64,000 nt of DNA from Geobacteraceae bacterium. GTDB lineage: Bacteria > Desulfobacterota > Desulfuromonadia > Geobacterales > Geobacteraceae. Numbering within the stretch: position 1 is the first letter of the stretch; each line of letters starts with the position of its first letter. Location: contig JARKPN010000010.1 of NCBI GenBank assembly GCA_029975275.1, positions 1-64,000 of the forward strand, written 5' to 3'. The notes below the pieces were generated by a model, which was not told the origin of the DNA, did not search any database, and saw only the letters and a program-made list of their open reading frames with translations. The position numbers and the translations under genes were made by a program. This document shows positions 63,925 to 64,000 of the stretch, in pieces.

Positions 63925-64000
63925 AGATTTCCACCCTCTCCATCGGCGACGAGGTCCTGCTCGGCGAGATCGTCGATACCAATGCGGCCCACATCGCCGC
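63921..64000 (+). CDS. cinA: CinA-like protein (5' part)
   Basis: The first 26 residues (STLSIGDEVLLGEIVDTNAAHIA) match the beginning of CinA: the MoaB/MogA-like domain of the competence/damage-inducible protein and nicotinamide mononucleotide deamidase. The gene leaves the window on the right, so its length is unknown. It is coupled to pgpA by an overlap. Confidence 0.85.
   Translation, partial: MKISTLSIGDEVLLGEIVDTNAAHIA

Overview
The window is about 60% G+C apart from one short A+T-rich patch. It is densely packed with genes of the kind found in Geobacterales (Geobacter and relatives, Desulfobacterota). Pointers are the number of signalling genes (PAS hybrid kinase, sigma-54 activator, MCP, two HD-GYP proteins, GGDEF), the second EF-G, the DUF116 protein beside fmt/def, the CHASE2/FecR module, and the larC-pgpA-cinA order. 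The genus is inference; there is no rRNA, tRNA or CRISPR array in view.

Layout. 1-6092: end of an iron-sulfur aldo/keto reductase, then leftward genes for a JAB-DinG helicase, DUF116, fmt, def and a CRP/FNR regulator. 6177-8035: merA, lacking the N-terminal metal-binding domain, flanked by copies of a dispersed inverted-repeat element. 8042-16545: signalling cluster (MCP, small protein behind a likely sigma-54 promoter, NtrC-type regulator, four-PAS hybrid kinase). 16553-24797: Dam methylase, FabH-like synthase, HEAT-repeat and HD-GYP proteins, second EF-G. 24970-35146: PBP1A, HU, a YdbH-like AsmA protein with a YdbL-like lipoprotein, an S24-type regulator without its catalytic dyad, GGDEF, ssb. 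35388-51533: the molybdenum/tungsten region. 51708-64000: plsC, two small genes, RNase J, FtsK, a FecR/OmpA/CHASE2-HD-GYP cell-envelope signalling set, larB, larC, pgpA and the start of cinA.

The standout is 35388-51533. Four compact RNAs of about 90 nt (starting near 35450, 36713, 42226 and 48016) share the features of the Moco RNA motif (molybdenum/tungsten cofactor riboswitch), and each is followed by an intrinsic terminator. Two have promoters overlapped by a ModE-type palindrome. Between them they stand ahead of a SAM methyltransferase, a FecCD-type ABC permease and ATPase, a DUF364 protein with a TonB-dependent receptor and two related periplasmic binding proteins, and an XdhC/CoxI cofactor-insertion protein. 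An FmdE protein, a small P-loop NTPase and a dedicated exbB-exbD-tonB set lie in the middle. A ModC-like ATPase, a YezD-like protein and ModA follow, without a recognisable modB. I infer an energised outer-membrane-to-cytoplasm route for molybdate, tungstate or a complex of them, under metal (ModE) and cofactor (riboswitch) control. The receptor's substrate is not shown by the sequence.

Other points: an A+T-rich acquired gene (38859-39194) inside the transporter region; inverted-repeat elements near 6.2, 8.0, 50.5 and 62.1 kb; second terminators behind the first two riboswitches; and a 94-bp antisense overlap between a diguanylate cyclase gene and ssb.
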